Under the pieces are notes generated by a model. The model ran no database searches. It was given only the letters and a program-made list of their open reading frames with translations, and was not told the origin of the DNA. This document shows positions 1-12,845 of a stretch of DNA of 64,000 nt, piece after piece. Numbering within the stretch: position 1 is the first letter of the stretch; each line of letters starts with the position of its first letter. The position numbers and the translations under genes are program-made. Where the stretch lies: the NCBI GenBank assembly GCA_026874595.1, contig CM049318.1:22483456-22547455 (forward strand), read 5' to 3'. Source of the DNA: Sipunculus nudus. Taxonomy: Eukaryota > Annelida > Sipuncula > Golfingiida > Sipunculidae.

Positions 1-950
1 AATAGATTTTACTTTTGTGTTCACAGCGCTTATGTACATAAATATTTTCGGTAAATGGACTCTCATTCAATATACACAAAGAACGACCTGTTCAGGTTGG
101 TCTTGTCAAGAATATTTTAGAAGGTGACGTTTAGCCGTGTGTAAGGTCTGGATTTCACAATTAAGTAATGTCAATTTTTAGACACTTTTTTGTGCATTGA
201 TATATGCATACTTTCCATTAAAAAGTGTTTAGTTAAAATTTGATTACTTTAAGACGACATGTATATTACTCATCCACCATGAGATTATGTCTGATGTCCG
301 TCCGTGCGTCAATTTTGAGTGAACTTCTCATATCACACTGTCTCGTTCATCCTAATTACCAGTATCCACTGGACATAATTCTGGCGCCATCTTGTAGTAT
401 GTCAACAGACAGAGATCACAAGACAATACCTATTAGAAAGGTGGTCTTGTCATTTACTTGGGCTACTTAGGCATCTCTGATGATAAAAATTGATAGAGGC
501 GTGGGGAGACATTCCATGCCTCACACGTTACCCAGAAACGGATCCAAGGGAGGGGACCCTCCCCATCCCCCCCCCCCATCTTTTTCTTCGGCCATCGCAA
601 CATTTTCTAAGGATTTAGAACAATTTTTACTGCTTTGAGCCCCCCCCCCCCCTTCCGGACCTGGCAACCTTTATAAGGTTTTATCATTAATACTGATGAG
701 TTGGACCCCTTCTGGATCCACCCCTGCAACGCATGTCCCGTGATTAGATGGGTGCACGTAGTCGCTTTCGGACTGTCCATATTCTCGTTAATACATATGT
801 TGAATAGCTAAATCCATTTCCTCGTACATTTTTATTCTATCCAACAAAAAATGTGTATGTTGTTTGTTAAAAGCCATCATCACTTCCCTGGCCACTGTTC
901 TGTCTTCATACAGAGAAGCAAGAAACAAAAACTCTCTGTGAAAAAAAAAA
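1..950. other. Gene-free flank with C-rich dispersed repeat
   Basis: No convincing coding exon is seen here. Two poly-C tracts lie near 570-587 and 641-652. The stretch from about 545 to 720 resembles 39880-39995: both have a C-rich run followed by 'ttttgtcattaat'-like text and 'gagttgga' or 'gggttgaa'. This suggests two copies of one dispersed repeat. The short open frame at 240-470 has no recognisable domain. Confidence 0.5.
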
Positions 951-1133
951 CATGATGTGATGATAGTACATGTTGTGATGACAGTTCATGATATGATAAC
1001 AGAACAAGGTGTGATGAAAGAACAAGGTGTGATGTCAGTTCATGGTGTGATGACAGTACATGATATGATGACAGTACGTGATATGATGACTGTACATGAT
1101 ATGATGACAGAACATGATATGTTGACAGCTGTG

Positions 1134-2225
1134 ATAACTCTAACGATGTGAGGAGAGTACATGATGTGATGACAGTACCTGATTTGATGACAGTACATTG
1201 TGTGATGACAGTAAATGATATGATGAGATTACATGATGTGCTGACAGTACATGATGTGATGACAGTACATGATACGATGACAGTACATGATACAATGACA
1301 GTACATGATTTGATGACAGTACAAGATGTGATGACAATACGCGATGTGATGACGGTACATGGTGTGATGACAGTACATGGTGTGATGAAAGAATATGGTG
1401 TGATGACAGAACATGGTGTGATGACAGCACATGGTGTGATGACATTACATGGTGTAATGGCTATACATGATGTGCTGACAGTACATGATGTGACGAAAGT
1501 ACGTGATGTGGTCACAGTACATGATATTATGACAGTACATGATTTGATCACATAACATGAAGTGATGACTATACATGATGTGATTACAGTACATGATGTG
1601 ATGACAGAACATGGTGTGATTACAATACATGATATGATGATAGTACATGATATGTTGACAGCTGTCATAACAGCACACCATAACTCTAACGATGTGAGGA
1701 GAGTACATGATGTGATGACAGTACCTGAATTGATGACAGTACATTGTGCGATGACAGTAAATGATATGATGAGATTACATGATGTGCTGACAGTACATGA
1801 TGTGATGACAGTACATGATACGATGACAGTACATGATACAATGACAGTACATGATTTGATGACAGTACAAGATGTGATGACAATACGCGATGTGATGACG
1901 GTACATGGTGTGATGACAGTACATGGTGTGATGAAAGAATATGGTGTGATGACAGAACATGGTGTGATGACAGCACATGGTGTGATGACATTACATGGTG
2001 TAATGGCTATACATGATGTGCTGACAGTACATGATGTGACGAAAGTACGTGATGTGGTCACAGTACATGATATTATGACAGTACATGATTTGATCACATA
2101 ACATGAAGTGATGACTATACATGATGTGATTACAGTACATGATGTGATGACAGAACATGGTGTGATTACAATACATGATATGATGATAGTACATGATATG
2201 TTGACAGCTGTCATAACAGCACACC
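1134..2225. repeat. Near-identical 546-bp tandem duplication inside the minisatellite
   Basis: The block at about 1134-1679 recurs at about 1680-2225 with an offset of exactly 546 bp, and only a few substitutions were seen. Examples are 'cctgatttgatg' against 'cctgaattgatg', and 'cattgtgtgatg' against 'cattgtgcgatg'. Neighbouring 18-bp units differ far more from each other, so this duplication is recent. A third copy begins near 2226 and soon diverges. The offset is 30 units plus 6 bp. Confidence 0.9.
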
Positions 2226-2572
2226 ATGTGAGGAGAGTACATGATGTGATGACAGAGCACGGTATGATGACAGTTAATGATATGATGAGATTACATGATG
2301 TGCTGACAGTACATGATGTGACGACAGTACATGATTTGATGACATTACATGATGTTATGACAATACATGGGTTGATGAGAATACATGATGTGATGACAGT
2401 ACATGATGTGGTGACAGTACATGATATGCTGACAGTATATGATATGATGACAGTACATGGTGTGATGGCTATACATGGTGTAATGACGTTAGGACGGTGT
2501 GAACGCATTACATGTTGTGGTAACAGTACATGATGTGATGACAGTACATGATATTATGACAGTACACGATGC

Positions 2573-4995
2573 GAGGACAGTACATGTTGTGACGACAGGG
2601 CATGATGTGATAATAGTACTTGGAGGTAATGATTACAGTACATGATGTGATGACAGAACATGGTGTTATGAGAGTACATGATGTGATGACAGTACATGAT
2701 ACGATGACAGCTGTGATAACAGCACACGATGTGAGGACAGGGCATGATGTGATGATGGTACACGAGGTAATGACTCGGCATGAAATATTGACAGGGAGTA
2801 ATGCTTAGTTCATGATGTGATGACATAACCTGGTGTAATGACAGTACATGGTGTGTTGACAGTAACTGACATGATGCCAGTACATGATGTGCTGACAGTA
2901 CATGATGTGATGACAGTACATGATGTGACGACAGCACGTGATGTGACGACAGTACATGATGTGATGACAGTACGTGATGTGATGACAGTACGTGATGTGA
3001 TGACAGTACATGATGTGATGACAGTACATGATGTGATGACAGAACATGGTGTGATGACAGCATATGGTGTGATGACATTACATGGTGTAATGGCTATACA
3101 TGGTGTGATGACAGTACATGGTGTGAAGATATTACATGATGTGCTATTAGTACATGATGTGACGACAGTACGTGATGTGACGACAGTACGTCATGTGATG
3201 TCAGTAAGTCATGTGATGACGGTATACGATGTGATGATATGATGACAGTACATGATATGTTGACAGCTATGATAACTCACACGATGTTAGGAGAATACAT
3301 GCTGTGATGACAGTACATGATTTGATGACAGTACATGATGTGATGTGAGTACGTGATGTGATGACAGTACATGGTGTGATGACAGTACATTGTGTGATGA
3401 CAGTAAATGATATGATGAGATTACATGATTTGCTGACAGTACATGATGTGATGACAGTACATGATACGATTACAGTACATGACACGATTACAGTACATGA
3501 TTTGATGACAGTACAAGATGTGAGAACAATACGCGATGTGATGACAGTACATGGTGTGATGACTGTACATGGTGTGATGACAGTACATGATTTGATGACA
3601 TTACATGATTCGATGACATTACATGATGTGATGACAATACATAATGTGATTACAGTACATGGTATGTTGACAGCTGTTATAACAGCACACTATGTGAGGA
3701 GAGTACAAGATGTGATGACAATACACGGAATGATGACAGTAAATGATATGATGAGATTACATGATGTGCTGACAGTACATGATTTGATGACAGTACATGA
3801 TTTGATGACAGTACAAGATGTGATGACAGTACGCGATGTGATGATAGTACGTGATGTTATGACACTACATTGTGTGATGATATTACATGGTGTGATGATA
3901 GTACATGATATGATGACAGTACATGGTGTGATGGCTATACATGGTGTAATGACAGTACATGGTGTGAAGGCATTACATGATGTGGTGACAGTACATGATA
4001 TGTTGACAGCAGTGTTAACAGCCGTGATGTGAGGACAGTACATGATGTGATGATATAACATGATTTGATGACTGTACATGATGTGATGTGAGTACATGAT
4101 GTGATGACAGTACATGATGTGATGACGGTACATGGTGTGATGACAGTACATGGTGTGATGATATTACATGGTGTGATGACAGTACGTGATATGATGACAG
4201 TATATAATATGATGACAGTACATGATGTGATGGCTATACATGGTGTAATGACATTACATGGTGTTACGGCATTACATGTTGTGGTAACAGTTCATGATGT
4301 GATGACAGTACATGATTTGATGACATTACATGATGTTATGACAATACATGGTGTGATGAGAGTACATGATGAGATGACAGTACATGATATGGTGAGAGTA
4401 CATGATATGTGATAGCTGTGAAAACAGCACACGATGCGAGGACAGTACATGTTGTGACGACAGGGCATGATGTGATGATAGTACTTGGAGGTAATGATTA
4501 CAGTACATGATGTGATGACAGAACATGTTGTGATGAGAGTACATGATGTGATGACAGTACATGATATGATGACAGCTGTGATAACAGCACTCGATGTGAG
4601 GACAGGGCATGATGTGATGATAGTACACGAGGTAATGACTCTGCATGAAATATTGACAGGGAGTAATGCTGAGTACATGATGTGATGACATAACCTGGTG
4701 TAATGACAGTACATGGTGTATTGACGGTAACTGACATGATGACAGTACATGATGTGCTGACAGTACATGATGTGATGACAGTACACAATTTGATGACAGT
4801 ACATGATGTGACGACAGTACGTGATGTGATGACAGTACGTGATGTGATGCCAGTACGTGATGTGATGACAGAACATGGTGTGATGACAGAACATGGTGTG
4901 ATGACATCACATGGTGTGATGACATCACATGGTGTGATGACATTTCATGGTGTAATGGCTATACATGGTGTGATGACAGTACATGGTGTAAAGAT
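2573..4995. repeat. 1865-bp-spaced higher-order repeat in the minisatellite
   Basis: About 560 bp starting at 2573 recurs from 4438. The 1865-bp offset holds at each landmark checked: 'gaggacag' at 2573 and 4438, 'cataacctgg' at 2824 and 4689, and 'taatggctatac' at 3088 and 4953. The marker segment includes the non-consensus text 'cttggaggtaatgattac'. This duplication is older than the 546-bp one, because more substitutions separate the copies. Confidence 0.85.
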
Positions 4996-5189
4996 ATTAC
5001 ATGATGTGATCACAGTACATGATGTGATGACAGTACACGATGTGATGACAGTACATGGTGAGATAACATTTTAAGATGTGATGACTGTGTATGATGTGAC
5101 GACTGTTCATGATGTTATGACAGTACATGATATAATGAGAGTAAATGGTGTGATGACAGTGTCTGATGTGATGAGAGTGCACGATTTCA

Positions 5190-5845
5190 GATATCTTACT
5201 CTCGTGACTCCCTCGAGTGGCCACATGTACCCGATAGAGACAATAAAGCAGAGACCTTACGTAACTTAACTCATTGCATTCTCTTTGCGAAATGGCTTGT
5301 CACGTGAAATGTCTGTGTTTTTTGACAGCTGAGTAAAACATAAAAGTGATCAGAATGACACAACTGTTTAAATATGCCCTGCCATGTGAAGTGTGTAGCG
5401 TAATGACGTACAGGTTCGTGAGGTGGCCTCTTTGTGAGTTCCTTGGTAGGGAAGGGCCGGTCTTCCGATGTGTTCTAAATGACTGTTATATAACAAAGTC
5501 CAATGTCCTGGAGTCGTTTTGTATTTTATTCACATCTGAATTTAACAACCAGTCTGAAATTTACACAGAAAACATATGGGTATACTTTATTTCAGGACAA
5601 ATTAATTTCTGGTTAAGTATTTTTATTGTGATTATCAAATGGAGCTACACACCCCTATAATATCAAAATATAAATCTATTTATATCAAGTGTACATACTT
5701 TTTTACACATTATTTATGTTATAATAGATATTTATCAATAAACATGTATACTTTTGTTTATGTGTATAAATTATATAAAAGAGGATTATTATTTTTTGTA
5801 ATAAACAAGTTAGCCTATCTAAAAGCCGTCAATTACTCTTGACCT

Positions 5846-5922
<77 letters not shown>

Positions 5923-6135
5923 GTAATGTAGGTAAAGTGTAATACATAATGTATCAAAGTATATATAGTATCAACAACTCAATACATGTCGGCATAAGGA
6001 ACGGTCAGGGCTCATAAATAAATACATTTATATACATATATATGTGTGTGATGTGTCGATTGTGAAGTATTTTAGCAAACCGATATATATACACACAAAC
6101 ACACACACACACATTGATATATATATATATATATA
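5190..6135. other. AT-rich intergenic stretch
   Basis: No gene is recognised. Two short open frames (5346-5660 and 5639-5842) lack motifs or splice context. The stretch is strongly AT-rich and contains the microsatellite at 5849-5922. Confidence 0.5.
5849..5922. repeat. (TA)n microsatellite
   Basis: About 74 bp of alternating A and T, with two interruptions near 5891-5895. Confidence 0.97.
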
Positions 6136-7147
<1,012 letters not shown>

Positions 7148-9553
7148 GTAGGTAAAGAGTAACATATAATGTTTGTCAACATATGTTTTGATAGTTATCA
7201 TAAATATTAAATATGATGTATGTTAAGACATATAAACGTAAAACCTTACCCACAACGGTTTAGATCAGAAAAATAAATAAAGAAAAGAGAGCATATCATC
7301 AATACATATATATTGGGTATCGGTTTAAGTGTATCGAAGTACGTATTGTACCTGAACGGGCTGAACGATACCAAGCCCTAGATGTCACAATTGTACGAAA
7401 AAGGGGTTTCGGGCACTCTAGCCGATGAGGTCGAATTCAGTAAGTCGGAATACTTCACCAACGGCAAAAAAAAGTCAGAAATTGATAGTTTAGATGTTTA
7501 GATGTATTTGGCCTAGGAGTAATTCTAAGGAAAAAGAAACTAACTACATTGTTTGAACATATTTACAGATGCCACCCCAAGCAAAGCGTAAAGCTGTCCG
7601 AGACGCCTTCCCAGGTTGGCTTGGAGCATCCAGCACCTAGGTCAAAACCGGAAGTAGGTCGGGCAAGCAGAGGAAGAAGAAAGAAAGAGAAGTTTGTGAA
7701 AATATGTATTGGTCTTTCTCATGAGGTTAATCAATTAATAATCCGCCTTTAGCCTGTTATCCACTCCAGTGGCAGTCTGTATGATTACTACTCAGGTTTG
7801 AGAGAATAATCTCAACAGTTCAAGAAACATTAACGCAAATCGATCTGGTCCAATTCGAATATCAGGAGACGCAGGGACTCGTAAACCCAGACGGCACATG
7901 AATGAATCCATATATTTGTTAATTATAGTCCATAGCTTTTTTGCTAAACGACTAACTGGTCGCTTTGAGCATGTTCATTATTGAATGTCAAAGTTAATAT
8001 ACTGAGTTGTAGTTCAGAAAGTGACTGATGATTATGTTTTACATGTTTATTTGGTTGGAATTAGGTAAAAACTTATTAGAATGACACAAATACATAAATT
8101 ATTAATTTAATAATTTTTGTTTGGACACAGCTTTGAAGAGGAACATTCACGTTACTTTAATTTTTATTAGCAATGGTAGATTTTTAATAACATGCAAGGT
8201 TTATGTCATATGTTTATCTGTTTATCTGTAAATTAAAACCGGACATCAGAAGAGACATTCCTCAAATCTGTCACTATGTTGGGGAGGAATATACCATCAG
8301 GGACCACAATAAAGTTGTACCCATGTGTTCACACACAGCGCCAAACCATCCTGGGCTGTACTGGGAAGAAGGGTCGTCTCAGGCAAATAACAAATAATAT
8401 TTAAGAGTTCCTGAGGTACCTCTATATTCACCTAGTTTCAGTGTCCTCAGTGTTGGCTTATCATCAGTTTTAGGGAGACCTTCTGCCTTTTAGGCTTTTA
8501 GTCATTGTCCAGCTCAATATCACAGGTCTCTCTCCTCTGGCCAACTGAATTTTTACTGGTCAAGGTTTGCCTCCACAAATTTCCTACCCAATAACCAGTA
8601 TTGACAGCTAATTGTGGTCTTTCAAAAGTTACTGTAACAACACAGGCTTATTCACAACGCTTTAGAATAGAGACCAGAACAGAACACTCACTAAATGAAG
8701 GTTCTGCCTGAGTGAATTCCAAAGGGGAATTCCCCGGGTATTGCTTAAGGAAACAAAAACAAGGAGTTGGGTGACATCACGCATACCATACTTTCTCAAA
8801 ACAAACCTGAAAAGGTGTTCAGTCACAAGGCACTTTGTGACATCAACCTTTAAAGGGGCCAAATCACCTTTCTGACTTTTATAAACTAATCCTAATCCGT
8901 TGGACCTTTGTGAAAAATAGGCCAGAAAATTTGGATATCACAGCACATATACCAATGAGTTTATAATATGTGTGTCAATTCAACAAGGGCATTTGGCAGC
9001 AAGCCAGAGCTTTGCAATTGGCGATTTGCAACAGGGGACCTTTCTGCATATGTGCAACCTACCACCTTAGGTTACATGTTTTCCTGCAAGTCTACATTGC
9101 TATGTTTACAAATATGTTGTTGATAAACAAGTTCATATTCCTTCTCAAAGACCTTATAGAACTCTTTACAAACAAAATTACCCTTAGATCATAAATATAT
9201 ATATATTCACAGAGGAAGCCAGAAATCACATAAATCCTTTTTTTTTTCAAGGTAGGTGAATAGGCACCTTTCATTGAATTAGAACTGAAGCAAATTTGCA
9301 TGAATTGAAATTAAATTTCATTTGTAGAAATTACATGGAATTAATTTGAATGGATTGGAATTGAAGTCTAAAAGCTCAGTTGAATTAAGCAGACTGATGC
9401 TCCATTTTTTGGGGTTTATGTTATCGCATGACTTGCTTGGACCCATCGACTCATAAGTGTTAAATATACATTATATATATTAAGAGTTTACACTGAAAAA
9501 ATTACAATATAACAATATCTAAAAAAATTGTGGAAATGTGTGTATTGGTGTGT
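7148..9553. other. Intergenic stretch, no gene recognised
   Basis: No exon with coding character was found. At 7569 the text 'acag' then ATGCCACCCCAAGCAAAGCG opens a short frame (MPPQAKRKAVRDAF...) that soon hits a stop. A similar opening (MPHQAKRKG) occurs at 49588 in the segmental duplication. This suggests shared remnants of the amino terminus of a mobile-element protein. Nothing else in the stretch could be identified. Confidence 0.4.
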
Positions 9554-10348
9554 ATTTTAATTCATAGTCCAGTATGGAGCATCATGTTAATACAGTTTGC
9601 AAGAGTGCTTACCTGCACCTCTTCAACATTAACAAAATCAAAACTTACTTAGATAAACCATCACTAGAGCGTTTAATCCATGCATTTGTGACAACTAAGC
9701 TTGATTATGGTAATGCTCTTCTCTTAGGATATCCAGTTTCCCTCATACAGACGCTCCAGAGAGTTCAAAACCGTGCAGCTCGAATCCTGTGTGGCAGTAA
9801 AGGATATGAACACATGACGCCTGTCTTGCAAGCCCTACATTGGCTCCCTCTGTGTCAAGGGATAACATTTAAAGTTGCTGTGTTGGTGTTCAAGTCAAAA
9901 CATGGTATTGCTCCAAAATACCTCCAATATTTAATCCAGCCTTACATACCGAGACGTCTGAAATCATTAAACCAAGAATTACTGTGTGTTCCATATACAA
10001 GGTCCACCTTGGTGGCTAATAGAGCTTTTTGTGTTTCAGGACCCACTTTGTGGAACTCTCTCCCACGGGACCTACGTCAAACTTCTTATCTGGCCACATT
10101 TAAAAAGAAGCTTAAAATCTATTTGTTTTTGCAATATGTTTGTACCTAATTATACTATAATCATTCAGCACATTTACTACGATATTTCGCTCTTGTGTTT
10201 TAACAGCTGCTTTTAATGATATATGTATACAAAGTACTTTAATGCAATTTTTAATACATTCAGTTTGTATGTTGTAAAGCGTTTAAGAGCACTTCGGTGG
10301 ATTTTAAGCTATATAAAATAAAATATTATTATATTATTATTATTATTA
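9554..10348 (+). mobile_element. 5'-truncated CR1/L2-like LINE, 3' end of reverse transcriptase ORF
   Basis: The frame at 9574-10149 encodes the carboxy-terminal part of a Jockey-superfamily LINE polyprotein. Recognisable blocks are 'FVTTKLDYGNALLLGYP', 'LQRVQNRAARIL', 'PVLQALHWLPL', 'KHGIAPKYL' and 'LWNSLPRDLRQ', all standard after the RT core in CR1/L2 elements. The 3' end is also typical: 'gtaaagcgtttaagagcact', then 'ctatataaaataaaatatt', then an (ATT)n tail. The RT catalytic core and endonuclease are missing, so this is a dead-on-arrival 5' truncation. The frame itself is intact, suggesting a fairly young insertion. Confidence 0.92.
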
Positions 10349-10749
10349 AATGTTTTTATATTTTCATTAGCATGTTTATAGACAATCTTGCATAAAACGA
10401 GTAAAGGTATTACTCTGTCCTGATTCCATACCCGTTTCTTCTTTCCACAGCACTTTTGCTGAATGCCAATTGCATGGTATAAATGTAAAAAAATCAACAT
10501 ATGTTGAATCTAATTACCTTTAATCTTTAATTAAAATATGAATTATTCATGCTGTATTCTAAAAGCCGTTTTACACATTTGGCTGAAACGGTCAACATAT
10601 TTAACCCTTTAAATTCCTTATATGTCTCATCGACTCAAGTCCTTAAACAAATTCTATGCAATGGTGCTGCTACGCTTAACGCATCGTAGCTGATGAATTA
10701 TAACCGATGTTTAAATTCTTTTCAAACAGTAAGTCTTCCGTGTGCTAAA
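10349..10749. other. Gap between LINE tail and the 3' end of the secreted-protein gene
   Basis: AT-rich, with no coding character. It should hold the 3' UTR and polyadenylation signal of the minus-strand gene ending at 10750. On the minus strand AATTAAAG-like text occurs near 10520-10540, a possible ATTAAA-type signal. Confidence 0.4.
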
Positions 10750-12756
10750 TTACATTAATCTAAAGAAAGCGAGTACCAAGGATGCCAAAATAGTGTACGA
10801 TATAGAAAACCTAAACATCAAGTCTCCTCCACTAACATAGAACTGATCAGGATCCATCCTAACTAATGGTGATCCTGCCATGGTGTTAACACGATACACG
10901 TAATGGAAATCACTCTCACCGGCTGTAGTCAAGACTAAGGGATATTTTGTTTTGTATCCTGACTGTGGATACATGATAGTGAAATACTCTAGATTTGACC
11001 CCCATTCATCGATGGTCTCTGTTGGTTTCACAACCATCGCCTTGTAATCTACACTTGGCTCATAGTCAGCAAGGCAAGTAAATCTTACTTCTTTACTAGG
11101 GAGGTCGTTTGTACACTGACTGTAGCTAAAGCTCCATTCTGTATCGCTCACAGACCGTAGGATTCCTTGGCAGGTACACCCCTTACACGAAAGAAGATTA
11201 AGCTTAACTTTGCCATCAACCCGGCCGAAATAAAAACTTCTACAATCGACATGGTTCTGCGTGCCTTTCCGAACAAGGGTGTACCAATCAGAATCATAGC
11301 TATTAAAAAGAGCCCCGGTAACAAGTGGCCAATAAGGGTGAAATACACGATTTCTCAGGTCGTATTCTTGTTCATTGTTCCAACACCACTCTGACGATGT
11401 TTGAACATATTTCTTATTACGCAGAGGTGCCGTTCCGGGCATGGATATCAGTGCAACGGACGAGGATATCTTGGACATGCGAAATTGCATCACACGAGGA
11501 AGACAGGTCCTCTGTGTTTGCCCAAGGACGTACTGAAATGTGAGGCCCTTTTTGAAAACTGCCTCTTGGTGAATACATTTTTTACCTATTGTATCAGAAT
11601 AGGCTTCAAACCTTCCGAGTCCCGGCATTGCGATCTCTTTTTCATTTACTTGTATTTCCTGCTGTACATTTCCTTTCTGTAGTATCCAGGTGCCTTGGAT
11701 TTCTGGGTCAAATGGGACAGTTCCGTTAGCGTCTGGACAACTATCACATGTTTTTGGACATGCGTTCTGTTGTTCGACCACACCACATCTCATGTTTTTC
11801 TCCTGACACTGGTCACTATAGTCGTCACAGAAGCCGTTTATGGGAGTACGACGAAGGTCCAGGGTAAGGTAGGCTTCTCGGCTCGGATCTGGATCTCCAG
11901 ACCGACATACATTATCCAAGAACAGAATAGCGGGCTCACTGGTTGGATCATCTGTGTATATTCTCAAACAGTGGAAACTATACACTTTATAGTCCGTCGG
12001 AACCAGAACACTATATGTGTAAATCCCTTCCTCCCATGTCGCTAAACAGTATAATCTCGCACCAATGTCATAGGTGCTACCCCTGATATAATTGCAATCT
12101 CCTCTACCGTACGTAAACACGATGCCTTCGCCGGCACCACACTCAAATTCCATGCGCGGTGAGGGATAATCATTTGGACATCTGTCATACTTTTCGTCGC
12201 CATGAGATGAGTTCACGCGTATTTCATATCCACTAAGCGACGGACAGCTCGGATAATCTTGTAACATGTCCCACGCCTGGTTTATCTTGTTAAGCCCAGA
12301 TTCCATCAAAGGCCAGTATACAAGAGGCCACTCACTTACAGGGGCAAAGTCCCCGGGGCAGTTTCTATTCGTGGATTCCTCTTCCCCGAGCCTCCACTGA
12401 GCTACAAATCTTGAACGTTGGTGAAACTCGACACAGCGATATAGTGCACTTGACTTGTGTTTAAGGACAAAGCGGCCTCTTCCAAGGTCTTTGAAGCAAT
12501 TGTATTCCTGTTTATCACGACGATAGTCTTTCTTACCGTACTTCGTGATTGTCAGTGTGTCATCTCTATAAACTTGGACATAAGTGGCCGTTTCCTCGAA
12601 TTCGTTAATGTTTGGTGGAATTGCTTTGCTTATTTTCAAATCGGTTATCCATTGGTGGTCCCAAGGATTCAGGGTTTCTAGCCACTTCGGAAATGTGCAG
12701 TTCACAGATGTCGCCTTGGCAACCAAAGTCAAGTAAAGAAGGATACGGAAAACCAT
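10750..12756 (-). CDS. Secreted/GPI-anchored cysteine-rich protein with ShKT-like module
   Basis: A single uninterrupted frame of 668 residues. The start is chosen because 'caccATGG' is a strong Kozak context and is followed at once by a signal peptide (residues 1 to about 18, MVFRILLYLTLVAKATS). The mature part opens with 'NCTFPKWL' and is rich in cysteine and aromatic residues. Residues 310-340 hold a six-cysteine ShKT-like module ending 'CPKTCDSC'. Flanking halves (about 20-300 and 350-600) look like related cysteine-rich globular domains. 'VSGGD' near 641-645 followed by a hydrophobic end (about 650-668) resembles a GPI signal; a short transmembrane anchor is the alternative. From memory, the 'CTFPxWL' opening recalls invertebrate proteins with uncharacterised DUF704x domains; this was not checked. 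Substrate and partners are unknown. Introns could exist only outside the frame. Confidence 0.9.
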   Translation of the reverse strand: MVFRILLYLTLVAKATSVNCTFPKWLETLNPWDHQWITDLKISKAIPPNINEFEETATYVQVYRDDTLTITKYGKKDYRRDKQEYNCFKDLGRGRFVLKHKSSALYRCVEFHQRSRFVAQWRLGEEESTNRNCPGDFAPVSEWPLVYWPLMESGLNKINQAWDMLQDYPSCPSLSGYEIRVNSSHGDEKYDRCPNDYPSPRMEFECGAGEGIVFTYGRGDCNYIRGSTYDIGARLYCLATWEEGIYTYSVLVPTDYKVYSFHCLRIYTDDPTSEPAILFLDNVCRSGDPDPSREAYLTLDLRRTPINGFCDDYSDQCQEKNMRCGVVEQQNACPKTCDSCPDANGTVPFDPEIQGTWILQKGNVQQEIQVNEKEIAMPGLGRFEAYSDTIGKKCIHQEAVFKKGLTFQYVLGQTQRTCLPRVMQFRMSKISSSVALISMPGTAPLRNKKYVQTSSEWCWNNEQEYDLRNRVFHPYWPLVTGALFNSYDSDWYTLVRKGTQNHVDCRSFYFGRVDGKVKLNLLSCKGCTCQGILRSVSDTEWSFSYSQCTNDLPSKEVRFTCLADYEPSVDYKAMVVKPTETIDEWGSNLEYFTIMYPQSGYKTKYPLVLTTAGESDFHYVYRVNTMAGSPLVRMDPDQFYVSGGDLMFRFSISYTILASLVLAFFRLM

Positions 12757-12845
12757 GGTGATCCTTATGGAAACGATTCAGGAAAACAGCGTCGTACCTG
12801 AATGCAAAGTATAAACAATTAAAAAAAAATAACGGATTTTACAGA

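Larger units (their letters stand above)
950..5190. repeat. 18-bp minisatellite array with higher-order structure
   Basis: About 4.2 kb is built from roughly 235 diverged copies of an 18-bp unit, consensus gatgtgatgacagtacat. Because 18 is divisible by 3 and the unit lacks stops in several frames, long frames stay open on both strands. They read as hexapeptide repeats: MTVHDV on plus, and SSHHVL, TVITSC or MYCHHI on minus. These frames overlap each other and carry no domain, so I read them as a by-product of the repeat. Higher-order duplications of 546 and 1865 bp are superimposed. The array starts and ends abruptly in ordinary AT-rich sequence. Confidence 0.97.

Noticed and set aside
880-2508. 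542-residue open frame on minus and several overlapping frames in the array
   Set aside because: They are a consequence of an 18-bp repeat lacking stops. Competing frames are open on both strands and no domain or start context is seen.
950-5190. CRISPR-like array
   Set aside because: There is no repeat/spacer alternation: the 18-bp units are contiguous and variable. The genome is also clearly eukaryotic.
5346-5660. 104-residue plus frame
   Set aside because: No recognisable domain, no splice or promoter context, and AT-driven hydrophobic content.
11148-12045. Plus-strand frames opposite the secreted-protein gene
   Set aside because: They lie antisense to a clearly coding 668-residue frame and have no domain; they are shadows.
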